Of a DNA stretch of 64,000 nucleotides, positions 9,238 through 17,521 are shown piece after piece. Origin of the DNA: Aquisediminimonas sp031376385 (GTDB lineage: Bacteria; Pseudomonadota; Alphaproteobacteria; Sphingomonadales; Sphingomonadaceae); the NCBI GenBank assembly GCA_031376385.1, contig JANMDQ010000020.1, positions 65,787 through 129,786 of the forward strand. The letters are read 5' to 3'. How positions within the stretch are numbered: the stretch's first letter is position 1; each line of letters opens with the position of its first letter. Made by a program: the position numbers and the translations under genes. The notes under the pieces are model-generated. The model had not been told where the DNA came from, ran no database searches, and worked only from the letters and a program-made list of their open reading frames with translations.

Positions 9238-10004
9238 TCAGCTTTGATCAAATCAGCCTTACCTTGCGCGACCGTTTGATCCTGAATCAGATCAGCGGGT
9301 CGGCGAAAAAGGGCCATATCACGGTTATCCTTGGCCCCAATGGAGCGGGTAAAAGCACATTGCTCAGCTGTCTAGCCGGGTTGCGCGCACCGGACAGCGG
9401 GAAAGTGACGCTCAACAACAAAATGATTGCGGCAATGAACGGCAGAGACCGCGCCCGTCAAATTGGCCTTTTACCGCAACAAGGCGACATCCACTGGGAT
9501 CTATCGGTCAAAGCCCTCGTCGCGCTGGGCCGATTACCGCATCATGACCGGTGGGGAACCACTGCGTCGGACGAAGCTGCAGTGGCAGAGGCGATGATAT
9601 TGACTGATGTGGCCCATTTGGCGGATCGATCCGTCTTGCGCCTGTCTGGTGGCGAGCAGGCGCGGGTATTGCTCGCCCGGGTGTTTGCGGGTCAGCCGGA
9701 ATGGCTGCTGGCCGATGAGCCGCTCGCTAATCTGGATCCGCTGCATCAATTGGATACTTTGGAACGCCTTCGGGCTTATGCGCATGGCGGCGCCGGTGTT
9801 GTGGTGGTGATGCACGATCTGACCCTAGCGGCGCGCATTGCCGATGATGTCATCATCCTCAAACAGGGCATGCTCGCCGCGTCTGGCCCCAAGGATGACG
9901 TCATGACACCGGATACATTGTCCGATGCGTTCGGCGTGCATGTGGAATTGCTTCAGGATCGCAACGGCGGAGCTGTTGTCACTTTGCTGGGCGCAGCGCG
10001 ATAA
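9234..10004 (+). CDS. btuD: Cobalamin ABC transporter ATP-binding protein BtuD
   Basis: ABC ATPase of 256 aa: Walker A GPNGAGKST at residues 34-42, Q-loop LLPQQGDIHWD, signature LSGGEQARVLLAR, Walker B WLLADEP and the switch histidine in VVMHDLTLA. The ATG overlaps the btuC stop. This is the last gene of a tight btuB-F-C-D unit under riboswitch control. Its 3' end overlaps the 3' end of the opposite-strand transporter gene by 26 bp, so the two coding regions are interlocked and no separate terminator can lie between them. Confidence 0.93.
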   Translation: MISFDQISLTLRDRLILNQISGSAKKGHITVILGPNGAGKSTLLSCLAGLRAPDSGKVTLNNKMIAAMNGRDRARQIGLLPQQGDIHWDLSVKALVALGRLPHHDRWGTTASDEAAVAEAMILTDVAHLADRSVLRLSGGEQARVLLARVFAGQPEWLLADEPLANLDPLHQLDTLERLRAYAHGGAGVVVVMHDLTLAARIADDVIILKQGMLAASGPKDDVMTPDTLSDAFGVHVELLQDRNGGAVVTLLGAAR

Positions 10005-11232
10005 GGCCAATCAGGCTCGCCCCGGCGCAGCCCGCGAGGTAGAAACCGACCGCGCTTAGGCCGTAACTGTCCGAAAGCTGTTGCGCGAGAAACGGGGCGA
10101 GACCGCCGCCCAATATCCCGGCCAGATTAAACGTCACTGACGCGCCAGAATAGCGCACAAGTGGGGGGAATAGACCGGGCAGCCAGCTGCCAAGCGGCCC
10201 GTAAACCAATCCCATTGCAAACAGCGCCGCACAGAGGAATGCCGTAATGCTGGCATGCGAACCGCCAAGCATTGGTTCTATCGATAGCGCCACGGGGATT
10301 GTCAGCATGCAACCCGCAATCAGCACGGCTCTGCCTGAAAAACGATCCGTCAAATATCCCGATGCAATGATGCCCGCAGCAAGGAAGAAAATCGCCACCA
10401 ATTGAAACTGCAGAAACGTCTCGCGCGGGATGCCGAGTGTTTTCGTGCCATACCCCAGCGCAAAGGCCGTCGTCAGGTAGAAGATCGCAAAACAGGCAAT
10501 GGTTGCGAAAGTACCGCCCAGCACTTCACGCCAATGGCCGCGCATCAGGGCCGTCAGCGGCACAGGCGGTGGCGGCGCTTTGGCCAATGCTTTGGCAAAA
10601 TCCGGCGTCTCGGTTAGCGTCAGGCGAACCCAAAGCCCAATGATGACCAGCAGCGCGCTGCCCAGAAAGGGAATGCGCCAGCCCCACTCCATGAAGTCAC
10701 CTTCACTCAGCCAAAGCCCGAGCAAAAGGAACAGGCCATTGGAAGCAACAAACCCTATCGGCGCGCCCAGTTGTGGGAACATGCCATATCGTCCGCGTTT
10801 GCCCGGCGGTGCATTCTCAACGGCCAGCAAAGCCGCTCCGCCCCATTCGCCGCCGAGACCGAAGCCCTGGCCAAAGCGGAGGAGGCACAGCAAAACTGGG
10901 GCCAGCCAGCCAATCACCGCATAAGTTGGCAAAAACGCGATCAGAAATGTTGATACGCCCATGATTAGCAATGAGGCCACCAAAGTGGATTTGCGCCCTA
11001 CCCTATCCCCGTAGTGCCCAAACGCGACTGCGCCCAAAGGCCGTGCAAAAAAGGCAACGGCAAAGCTCGCATAGCTGGCCAGTTGCGCGAGTTCAGGCGT
11101 CTCGCTTGGGAAGAAAAGCGGCCCGAACACCAATGCAGCTGCAGTGGCGTAAATATAGAAATCGTAAAATTCCACGGCTGTGCCGACCATGGAAGCGCCC
11201 AAGATGCGGCGCGAAGATGCTGTTGCTGTCAT
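9979..11232 (-). CDS. MFS transporter, metabolite:H+ symporter (MHS) type
   Basis: Twelve-helix major facilitator protein, 417 aa, resembling the MHS group that includes KgtP, ProP and ShiA. Seen: GTAVEFYDFYIYATAAALVF in the first helix, the loop motif GHYGDRVGRKST, and LRFGQGFGLGGEWGGAALL, which is highly typical of MHS carriers. Substrates in this group are dicarboxylates, shikimate, betaine and similar compounds; which one is used here cannot be told. It is divergent from the EamA exporter (67 bp between the two starts) and its 3' end overlaps btuD tail-to-tail. Confidence 0.9.
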   Translation of the reverse strand: MTATASSRRILGASMVGTAVEFYDFYIYATAAALVFGPLFFPSETPELAQLASYASFAVAFFARPLGAVAFGHYGDRVGRKSTLVASLLIMGVSTFLIAFLPTYAVIGWLAPVLLCLLRFGQGFGLGGEWGGAALLAVENAPPGKRGRYGMFPQLGAPIGFVASNGLFLLLGLWLSEGDFMEWGWRIPFLGSALLVIIGLWVRLTLTETPDFAKALAKAPPPPVPLTALMRGHWREVLGGTFATIACFAIFYLTTAFALGYGTKTLGIPRETFLQFQLVAIFFLAAGIIASGYLTDRFSGRAVLIAGCMLTIPVALSIEPMLGGSHASITAFLCAALFAMGLVYGPLGSWLPGLFPPLVRYSGASVTFNLAGILGGGLAPFLAQQLSDSYGLSAVGFYLAGCAGASLIGLIALRPAK

Positions 11233-11299
11233 GGCCTAGCCCGCTGCCCGGAATTGACGTGAGTTGCAAGGTGATCACACGCGCCCTAACGCCATCGTC

Positions 11300-12229
11300 A
11301 TGAGTTCCGCGCCTCAATCTATGTCTTCCCGCGATTGGGGGCTTATTGCGACGCTTGCCCTTATCTGGGGCAGCGCGTTCTTCCTTATTACCGTGATCCT
11401 TAAGGAAGTACCGCCCAATACCATGGTGTTCATGCGGCTGGCCCTGGCCGTGCCACCGATGCTGTTGTGGCTGCATTTCACGGGCGAGCGCATGCCACGC
11501 GATATCACACGCTGGTGGCAATTCCTGATTCTCGGCGCACTCAACATCGCCCTACCCTTCATATTATTTGCGTGGGGGCAAGTCAGGCTGTCGAGCGGGT
11601 TGGCGTCAGTATTGAATGCCACAACACCATTATGGGGCGTGATAGTGGCCCATTATCTGACGCGGGATGAAAAGATGACGGCGTTACGGCTTGGCGGCGT
11701 TATCATTGGTTTTTCGGGCGTCGCCGTCATGACCGGCGGCGATGCTTTATCTGGATCGGGGGACACTGCGGTGGCTCAACTTGCTTGCGTGGGCGCGACG
11801 CTATTCTATGCGCTGGCCAGCATTTATGCCAAGCGAATGGGCAATGAAGGCCTGTCCGTGATGCAAATCGCCACAGGGCAAATCTGCACTGCGACGGTAA
11901 TGATGGTTCCTGTGGTATTGTTGACCGAGACGCCTTGGACAGGGCCAATGCCAAGCACAGGCGCGTGGGCCGCGATGGTTACATTATCAGTTGTATCCAC
12001 CAGCCTCGCTTACCTCCTCTATTTCCGCCTGATCGCGAGTGCGGGGGCGACGAACGCGCTTTTGATCCCTTTCCTCATCCCGCCAGTTGCGATTCTGATG
12101 GGCGCATTATTTTTGAATGAAACAATGACGATTGGCCAGTTTGGGGGCATTGCCCTCATCGCATTGGGATTGGCCGTGCTCGATGGGCGGCTGATCAGGC
12201 ATCTTGCCGCTGCCCGCGCTGTTCCCTAA
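11300..12229 (+). CDS. EamA/DMT-superfamily transporter
   Basis: Inner-membrane permease of the drug/metabolite transporter superfamily, 309 aa, with two EamA repeats and about ten membrane helices (IWGSAFFLITVILKEVPP and FMRLALAVPPMLLW in the first half; AYLLYFRLIASAGATNALL and FLIPPVAILMG in the second). Members export amino acids or metabolites; the substrate is unknown. I choose the ATG at 11300; a TTG at 11264 and an ATG at 11318 also exist. It is 10 bp upstream of the helicase gene on the same strand and probably co-transcribed with it. Confidence 0.88.
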   Translation: MSSAPQSMSSRDWGLIATLALIWGSAFFLITVILKEVPPNTMVFMRLALAVPPMLLWLHFTGERMPRDITRWWQFLILGALNIALPFILFAWGQVRLSSGLASVLNATTPLWGVIVAHYLTRDEKMTALRLGGVIIGFSGVAVMTGGDALSGSGDTAVAQLACVGATLFYALASIYAKRMGNEGLSVMQIATGQICTATVMMVPVVLLTETPWTGPMPSTGAWAAMVTLSVVSTSLAYLLYFRLIASAGATNALLIPFLIPPVAILMGALFLNETMTIGQFGGIALIALGLAVLDGRLIRHLAAARAVP

Positions 12230-12239
12230 GCGTTCACAC

Positions 12240-14507
12240 ATGAATAGTCCTGCCCACACTATGGAACCATCCTACATCGCTGGCCTCAATGCGCCTCAGA
12301 AAGAGGCTGTGCTGGCCACTGAAGGCCCGGTGCTGATGCTCGCAGGGGCAGGAACGGGCAAAACAGCAGCACTGACTGCACGGCTGGCCCATATCATTGC
12401 GACGCGTCGCGCTTGGCCATCAGAAATCCTGTCCGTCACCTTCACCAACAAGGCCGCGCGGGAAATGAAAGAGCGCGTGGGCCGGATCATTGGCGATGCG
12501 GTGGAAGGGATGCCGTGGCTCGGCACATTCCACTCTATCGGGGCGAAGATGCTGCGCCGTCATGCCGAACTGGTCGGTCTGCAATCAAACTTCACGATCC
12601 TTGATACTGATGATCAACTGCGGGTGATGAAGCAACTGATCATTGCCGCTGAACTGGATGAAAAACGCTTTACTGCCAAGGCTTTGGGTGGGCTTATTGA
12701 TAGCTGGAAGAATAAGGGCATGACGCCCGCTGATCTTGACGCTGGCGAAAGCGAACGGTTTGCCGACGGCAAAGGCGCAGAGCTTTACGCGGCTTATCAG
12801 GCGCGATTGAAGGCCGTGAATGCGTGCGATTTCGGGGACTTGCTGCTCCACGTTCTGACCATATTGCGCACCCACCGTGACATTCTGGAAACTTATCAGA
12901 CGCGCTTCAAATATATATTGGTGGATGAGTATCAGGACACGAATGCCGTCCAATATCTGTGGCTCCGATTGCTCGCGCAGACTCGCAAAAATATCTGCTG
13001 TGTCGGTGATGATGATCAGTCCATCTATTCATGGCGCGGCGCAGAAGTGACGAATATCCTACGGTTTGAAAAGGATTTTCCTGGAGCAAAGATTATCAAG
13101 CTGGAACAGAATTACCGCTCCACCCCCCATATCCTTGCCGCAGCATCCGGCGTCATTGCCCACAACGGCAGCCGTCTTGGCAAAGAGCTGTGGACTGAAA
13201 TGGCCGAAGGCGAAAAGGTGGACGTCATCGGCGTTTGGGACGGCCCAGAGGAAGCGCGGCGAGTGGGCGAGATGATCGAAACGCATCAGCGCAGCGGTGG
13301 CTCCCTTGATGATGCTGCGATCCTCGTGCGCGCTCAGTTTCAAACGCGGGCCTTTGAAGATCGATTCATTTCGATTGGCCTGCCGTACAAGATCATCGGT
13401 GGATTCCGCTTTTATGAACGGGCCGAAATCCGCGATGCGCTGGCTTATTTGCGGGTCGTCAATCAACCAGCGGATGATCTGGCGTTTGAACGGATCGTCA
13501 ACACGCCAAAACGCGGATTGGGGGACAAGGCCGTTGCCAAGGTTCAGATGCTGGCCAGGGCGCAGAATATCCCCATCACCCATGCGGCAGCACGGATCCT
13601 CGACAGTGATGAGCTTACCCCTCAGGCGCGGCGCGCTTTGGGTGTGCTGGTCGGTGATATTGGCCGCTGGCGTGACTTGGCTGGAACAATGCATCATGCC
13701 GAGCTTGCACGCATCATCCTCGACGAATGCGGCTATACTGCGACGCTAATGGCCGAAAAATCCACTGAAGCCTCTGGCCGCCTCGAAAATCTGTCCGAAC
13801 TGGCCCGTGCGATGGAGGAATATGAGACGCTGGGCGCGTTCCTTGAACATGTCAGCCTCGTCATGGACAATGAAGCTGCGGCGGATACGCCCAAAGTCAC
13901 CATCATGACCATCCATGCCGCCAAGGGGCTGGAGTTTGAGCGCACTTTCCTCGTTGGCTGGGAAGAAGGCGTATTTCCGTCACAACGATCACTAGATGAG
14001 GGCGGCTTGGCGAGTTTGGAGGAGGAACGCCGACTTGCTTACGTCGCCATCACCCGCGCGCGGCGGCGCTGCACCATCCTTCATGCTGCCAATCGGCAAA
14101 TCTACGGCCAATGGACCAGCAGCATCCCCTCCCGCTTCATTGCCGAGCTCCCCGAAGAGCATGTCACCGCCGAAACCAGCATGGCGGGCGGCGAAAGCCT
14201 TTGGCGTGCAAATTGGGCGCAAAACGATGATCCTTTCGCTCATGTGAGCCGAGGCACCGGGCGCGGCCCTGGATGGCAGCGTGCCTCAGGCGGCTTCTCC
14301 ACGCAGCCCACCCGCATTGTCGAAGCACGCGGCAGCGCGATCAGCCTTGGCAACAAAGGCCGCAGCGACATCGCCCTTGGCCAGCGCGTGTTTCACAGCA
14401 AATTCGGTTACGGCGAAGTCGCGGAGATTGAAGGGAACAAGCTGGAAATCGACTTTGAACTGTCGGGACGCAAACGAGTGATGGATAGTTTCGTGACTTT
14501 GGCCTGA
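12240..14507 (+). CDS. pcrA: UvrD/PcrA/Rep-type ATP-dependent DNA helicase
   Basis: Superfamily 1A 3'-5' helicase of 755 aa for repair and replication-fork maintenance. Motifs in order: Walker A AGAGTGKT at 35-42, FTNKAAREMKER, GTFHSIG, motif II VDEYQDTN, GDDDQSIYSWRGA, QNYRST, IMTIHAAKGLEF, and VAITRARRR. The C-terminal tail contains LGQRVFHSKFGYGEV followed by a short beta-rich domain, as in PcrA/UvrD proteins that contact RNA polymerase. The ATG at 12240 is preferred over an earlier in-frame start inside the EamA gene. Whether it should be named uvrD or pcrA is a matter of convention here. Confidence 0.93.
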   Translation: MNSPAHTMEPSYIAGLNAPQKEAVLATEGPVLMLAGAGTGKTAALTARLAHIIATRRAWPSEILSVTFTNKAAREMKERVGRIIGDAVEGMPWLGTFHSIGAKMLRRHAELVGLQSNFTILDTDDQLRVMKQLIIAAELDEKRFTAKALGGLIDSWKNKGMTPADLDAGESERFADGKGAELYAAYQARLKAVNACDFGDLLLHVLTILRTHRDILETYQTRFKYILVDEYQDTNAVQYLWLRLLAQTRKNICCVGDDDQSIYSWRGAEVTNILRFEKDFPGAKIIKLEQNYRSTPHILAAASGVIAHNGSRLGKELWTEMAEGEKVDVIGVWDGPEEARRVGEMIETHQRSGGSLDDAAILVRAQFQTRAFEDRFISIGLPYKIIGGFRFYERAEIRDALAYLRVVNQPADDLAFERIVNTPKRGLGDKAVAKVQMLARAQNIPITHAAARILDSDELTPQARRALGVLVGDIGRWRDLAGTMHHAELARIILDECGYTATLMAEKSTEASGRLENLSELARAMEEYETLGAFLEHVSLVMDNEAAADTPKVTIMTIHAAKGLEFERTFLVGWEEGVFPSQRSLDEGGLASLEEERRLAYVAITRARRRCTILHAANRQIYGQWTSSIPSRFIAELPEEHVTAETSMAGGESLWRANWAQNDDPFAHVSRGTGRGPGWQRASGGFSTQPTRIVEARGSAISLGNKGRSDIALGQRVFHSKFGYGEVAEIEGNKLEIDFELSGRKRVMDSFVTLA

Positions 14508-14598
14508 GCGGCTTGCCCTCCAAACGTGACGATGCTTCCTACCAAGTGCGTTGCAAACACTGTGTTGATGACGGGTCACCCGAAAACGCGAATGACAT

Positions 14599-14632
14599 AA
14601 AAAAGGCCCCGCATTTCTGCGAGGCCCGTTTT
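14599..14632 (-). terminator. Rho-independent terminator of the rpsM-rpsK-rpoA operon
   Basis: Arms GGCCCCGCA (14605-14613) and TGCGAGGCC (14618-14626) with one mismatch and a TTTC loop. On the minus strand the stem is followed by six U residues (A-run at 14599-14604). A TTTT at 14629-14632 may let it also stop transcription from the convergent helicase gene. Confidence 0.75.
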
Positions 14633-14728
14633 ATGTTGCCATCCCTGCTTCGGGTGTTAACCCGCAGCAATTTGGAGATCAGCCTAGAAGAGAGCTTCTT
14701 CGCACCTGTCCCCCGGACAGGCGCGACC

Positions 14729-14754
14729 GGTTAAGCGGCGGGCGCCGTTTAACC
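14729..14754 (-). other. Hairpin overlapping the rpoA stop codon
   Basis: GGTTAAGCGGC and GCCGTTTAACC pair around a GGGC loop, with one G-T wobble. The stem includes the rpoA stop codon (14749-14751). A second perfect hairpin, CCTGTCC-CCC-GGACAGG, follows at 14705-14721. Neither has a U-tract, so a role in 3'-end stability is more likely than termination. Confidence 0.5.
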
Positions 14755-15816
14755 TAGAAGCTCTTGCTCCAGCTTTTTCGCCATTTCTTCGATATTTTCT
14801 GGTGGCCATCCGGGGATGTCCATGCCGAGGCGGAGGCCCATGCTCGACAGCACTTCTTTGATTTCGTTCAAGGACTTGCGGCCAAAATTTGGTGTGCGGA
14901 GCATTTCGGCTTCGGTCTTTTGCACCAGATCGCCAATATAGATGATATTGTCGTTCTTCAGGCAATTCGCGCTGCGTACGCTCAGTTCCAGTTCGTCCAC
15001 CTTCTTCAGCAGGAAGCGGTTGATCTGGTTGCTGTCGCCTGATGTGTCGGCCATGTTCGGCGAAGGTGCTGCCATGCCGATCATTTGAGAGCTGGCGGCC
15101 AAAGCTTCGTCGAAATGAACGAAGGTTTTCAGCTGATCCTGAAGGATGGTCGCAGCATAAGCGAGTGCATCTTCCGGGGTCACAGTGCCATCAGTTTCCA
15201 CCGTCAAGGTGAGCTTGTCATAGTCAAGTTCTTGCCCGACGCGGGTGTTTTCCACCTTGTAAGACACTTGGCGAATGGGCGAATAAAGCGCATCGATGGG
15301 GATGAGGCCAATGGGCGCATCCGCCGGGCGGTTGGCAGCGGCAGGGGCATAGCCCTTACCAATGTCAGCCGTCAGTTCCATGTTCAGCGTTGCGCCTTGA
15401 TCCAGATGGCAGAGGATCAGATCCGCATTCATCACTTCAATATCACCGCTGACGGCAATCATGCCTGCCGTCACAGTGGCAGGGCCAGTGGCGGAGAGTT
15501 GCAGACGCTTTGGCCCTTCGCCTTGCATGCGCAGGGCGATTTGCTTCACGTTCAGGACAAGATCGGTAATATCTTCGCGCACGCCAGCAAGGCTGCTGAA
15601 TTCATGAAGGACATTTTCGATTTTGATCGACGTGACTGACGCGCCTTGCAGCGACGACAGCAGCACGCGGCGCAGAGCGTTGCCAAGCGTCAGGCCAAAA
15701 CCGCGTTCCAGCGGTTCGGCAATGAAGCTGGCTTTGCGCAGCGGATCGCCGCCGCTTTTCTTTTCCAGCAGATCGGGCTTCTTAAGTTCCTGCCAGTTTT
15801 TGGTGTTGACTGCCAC
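14749..15816 (-). CDS. rpoA: DNA-directed RNA polymerase subunit alpha
   Basis: Alpha subunit of RNA polymerase, 355 aa. The N-terminal assembly domain shows FIAEPLERGFGLTLGNALRRVLLSS in overlapping pieces (residues 31-55) and PIRQVSYKVENTRVGQELDYD; the C-terminal domain shows RSANCLKNDNIIYIGDLV and LRTPNFGRKSLNEIKEVL, the part that binds UP elements and activators. It is the last gene of an rpsM-rpsK-rpoA minus-strand unit. The usual next gene, rplQ, is absent downstream and is instead found divergent from rpsM. A hairpin overlaps the stop codon and a U-tract terminator lies about 120 bp further on. Confidence 0.98.
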   Translation of the reverse strand: MAVNTKNWQELKKPDLLEKKSGGDPLRKASFIAEPLERGFGLTLGNALRRVLLSSLQGASVTSIKIENVLHEFSSLAGVREDITDLVLNVKQIALRMQGEGPKRLQLSATGPATVTAGMIAVSGDIEVMNADLILCHLDQGATLNMELTADIGKGYAPAAANRPADAPIGLIPIDALYSPIRQVSYKVENTRVGQELDYDKLTLTVETDGTVTPEDALAYAATILQDQLKTFVHFDEALAASSQMIGMAAPSPNMADTSGDSNQINRFLLKKVDELELSVRSANCLKNDNIIYIGDLVQKTEAEMLRTPNFGRKSLNEIKEVLSSMGLRLGMDIPGWPPENIEEMAKKLEQELLG

Positions 15817-15924
15817 GGTTTTCCCCTTTGGGATAAGGTGCCAAGCACGTCTGCCTGAACACCGATTGAAACTTTGGGTATGCTTGGGCGGCGGGTGCCA
15901 GCCAAGCGAGCGACGACGCGTGGG

Positions 15925-16314
15925 TTAGACGCGGCGACGCTTTGACGGGCGGACGCCGTTGTGCGGGATTGACGTCACATCGCGGATTGATGTGATCGTA
16001 AATCCAACAGCCTGGAGCGCGCGAAGGGCAGATTCACGGCCAGAGCCGGGGCCTTTCACTTCGACTTCCAACGTGCGGACGCCGTGTTCGGATGCTTTCT
16101 TTCCGGCGTCTTCCGCGGCAACCTGTGCGGCGTAAGGCGTGGATTTCCGGCTTCCTTTGAACCCCATTGTGCCGGCGCTTGACCAGGCAATGGTGTTGCC
16201 CTGTGCGTCCGTGATGGTGATCATTGTGTTGTTAAAGCTCGCATTGACGTGCGCGACGCCTGACGAGATGTTTTTGCGCTCACGCCGACGAAGGCGCTGA
16301 GGTTCGCGTGCCAT
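15925..16314 (-). CDS. rpsK: 30S ribosomal protein S11
   Basis: S11 of the small-subunit platform, 129 aa, the normal length. The body is diagnostic: HVNASFNNTMITITDAQGN, MGFKGSRKSTPYAAQ, GSGRESALRALQ and the C-terminal IPHNGVRPSKRRRV. It lies between rpsM (76 bp upstream) and rpoA (108 bp downstream) and is transcribed with them from the promoter at 16880-16908. Confidence 0.98.
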   Translation of the reverse strand: MAREPQRLRRRERKNISSGVAHVNASFNNTMITITDAQGNTIAWSSAGTMGFKGSRKSTPYAAQVAAEDAGKKASEHGVRTLEVEVKGPGSGRESALRALQAVGFTITSIRDVTSIPHNGVRPSKRRRV

Positions 16315-16362
16315 GATGTGTGGTTCCTAGCTCTTGAATATTCGATTGAGTAACGTCTCAGA

Positions 16363-16380
16363 ACCATCCCCCCGGATGGT
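16363..16380 (-). other. Hairpin in the rpsM-rpsK intergenic region
   Basis: Perfect 7-bp arms ACCATCC and GGATGGT around a four-base loop, 10 bp after the rpsM stop and about 50 bp before rpsK. No U-tract follows, and the operon must be read through here. It may be an RNA processing or translational control site; this is inference. Confidence 0.45.
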
Positions 16381-16390
16381 CCTTCGCTTG

Positions 16391-16759
16391 TTACTTCTTT
16401 TTGCCAGCGATTGGCTTGGCCTTACCCTTGCGGGTGCGCGCATTGGTGTGCGTGCGTTGGCCGCGAACGGGAAGGCCCTTACGGTGGCGAAGGCCGCGGT
16501 AGGACGCGAGATCCATCAGACGCTTGATGTTCATCGATGTCTGGCGGCGAAGATCGCCTTCAACCATATAGCCAGCGTCGATTGCTTCGCGAATCTGAAG
16601 GACTTCCTGATCTGAAAGATCCTGCACACGGCGCGCTTCGGCAATTTCGAGCTTAGTTGTGATTTCCTTGGCCTTTGTAGGGCCAATTCCGTGAATATAT
16701 TGAAGCGCAATAACCACGCGCTTGTTAGTCGGGATGTTAACCCCCGCAATACGAGCCAT
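16391..16759 (-). CDS. rpsM: 30S ribosomal protein S13
   Basis: S13 of the small-subunit head, 122 aa. MARIAGVNIPTNKRVVIAL at the N-terminus, YIHGIGPTKAKEI, and the C-terminal GLRHRKGLPVRGQRTHTNAR with KGKAKPIAGKKK are unmistakable. The ATG at 16759 gives the standard N-terminus and has GGAG close upstream; an in-frame start at 16840 would add a non-conserved extension. It is the first gene of the minus-strand operon, with a good promoter about 120 bp upstream. In many alphaproteobacteria secY and adk come before it; here rplQ in opposite orientation takes that place. Confidence 0.98.
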   Translation of the reverse strand: MARIAGVNIPTNKRVVIALQYIHGIGPTKAKEITTKLEIAEARRVQDLSDQEVLQIREAIDAGYMVEGDLRRQTSMNIKRLMDLASYRGLRHRKGLPVRGQRTHTNARTRKGKAKPIAGKKK

Positions 16760-16879
16760 TTGTTTTTCTCCTGCTCCACAGGGCGGACGGCAAATCCAAG
16801 CCCTATCTCGACGCGTTGAAACCAAAAAAAGGCACAGCACAACATCATGCGCGACGCTATTTCTCTTTTCGGGTGATTT

Positions 16880-16908
16880 TGGATAGCCATCGGTGCCATT
16901 CGAGTCAA
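16880..16908 (-). promoter_or_regulatory. Promoter of rpsM-rpsK-rpoA
   Basis: On the minus strand, TTGACT (16908-16903), 17-bp spacer, TATCCA (16885-16880), about 120 bp before the rpsM start. The -35 lies 18 bp from the -35 of the divergent rplQ promoter. TATCCA resembles the TATCGG -10 seen before tRNA-Leu and ilvB. Confidence 0.65.
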
Positions 16909-16926
16909 GGCAGTTACCATTGCAAC

Positions 16927-16955
16927 TTGACTTTTATCCACCTCTCCTGTTTATG
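16927..16955 (+). promoter_or_regulatory. Promoter of rplQ
   Basis: TTGACT (16927-16932) with a 17-bp spacer to TTTATG (16950-16955), roughly 75 bp before the rplQ start. The -10 is weak. It is back-to-back with the rpsM promoter. Confidence 0.5.
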
Positions 16956-17030
16956 CCCCGCAGAGCAGGGCTCACTCTGCCAGATCTGGGCTGCCTAATA
17001 CGGGCCCTTAACGAACGAAAAGGATTATAT

Positions 17031-17453
17031 ATGCGTCATCGCGTCGGCGGCCGTAAACTGAGTCGTACTTCTGCCCACCGTCTTGCCCTCTTCCGCAACA
17101 TGGCAGCAGCTCTCATCAAGCACGAGCAAATTACAACGACCTTGCCCAAGGCAAAGGAATTGCGCCCCTATGTTGAAAAGCTGGTGACGCTGGCAAAGCG
17201 CGGCGGCCTTTCCAACCGTCGTCTTGCTCATGCGCGTTTGCTTGATGATGCGCAATTGGTGAAGCTGTTTGATACAATTGCCGAACGCTACAAGGATCGC
17301 AGCGGCGGTTATACGCGGATCATCAAGGCTGGTTTCCGGGCCTCTGACGCCTCAGCCATGGCCGTCATCGAATTTGTTGACCGTGACGAAAGCGCCAAGG
17401 GTCAAGACTCTGGACCAATCATGGGTGCCGACGATATGGATGAAGCGGCCTGA
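17031..17453 (+). CDS. rplQ: 50S ribosomal protein L17
   Basis: L17, 140 aa, with the diagnostic MRHRVGGRKLSRTSAHRLAL, LFRNMAAALIKHEQITTTLPK, KELRPYVEKLVTLAKRG and RSGGYTRIIKAGFRASDAS. GAAAAGGA at 17017-17024 fixes the ATG at 17031; upstream in-frame starts are rejected. L17 normally follows rpoA in the same transcript. Here it is on the opposite strand, upstream of rpsM, with its own promoter-like sequence and a strong hairpin after its stop. The coding sequence itself looks intact and normal. Confidence 0.97.
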   Translation: MRHRVGGRKLSRTSAHRLALFRNMAAALIKHEQITTTLPKAKELRPYVEKLVTLAKRGGLSNRRLAHARLLDDAQLVKLFDTIAERYKDRSGGYTRIIKAGFRASDASAMAVIEFVDRDESAKGQDSGPIMGADDMDEAA

Positions 17454-17475
17454 ATCTGAATTTTTGGATTTTATG

Positions 17476-17516
17476 AGGTGAGAGCGACCGCTTGTAGTGA
17501 GCGGCCGCTCTCACCT
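17476..17516. terminator. Long hairpin between convergent rplQ and leuA
   Basis: 17-bp arms with a single mismatch, AGGTGAGAGCGACCGCT (17476-17492) and AGCGGCCGCTCTCACCT (17500-17516), around a 7-base loop. It fills the gap between the two stop codons. No clean U-tract on either strand, so it may act as a bidirectional barrier or protect 3' ends. Confidence 0.65.
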
Positions 17517-17521
17517 TACGT

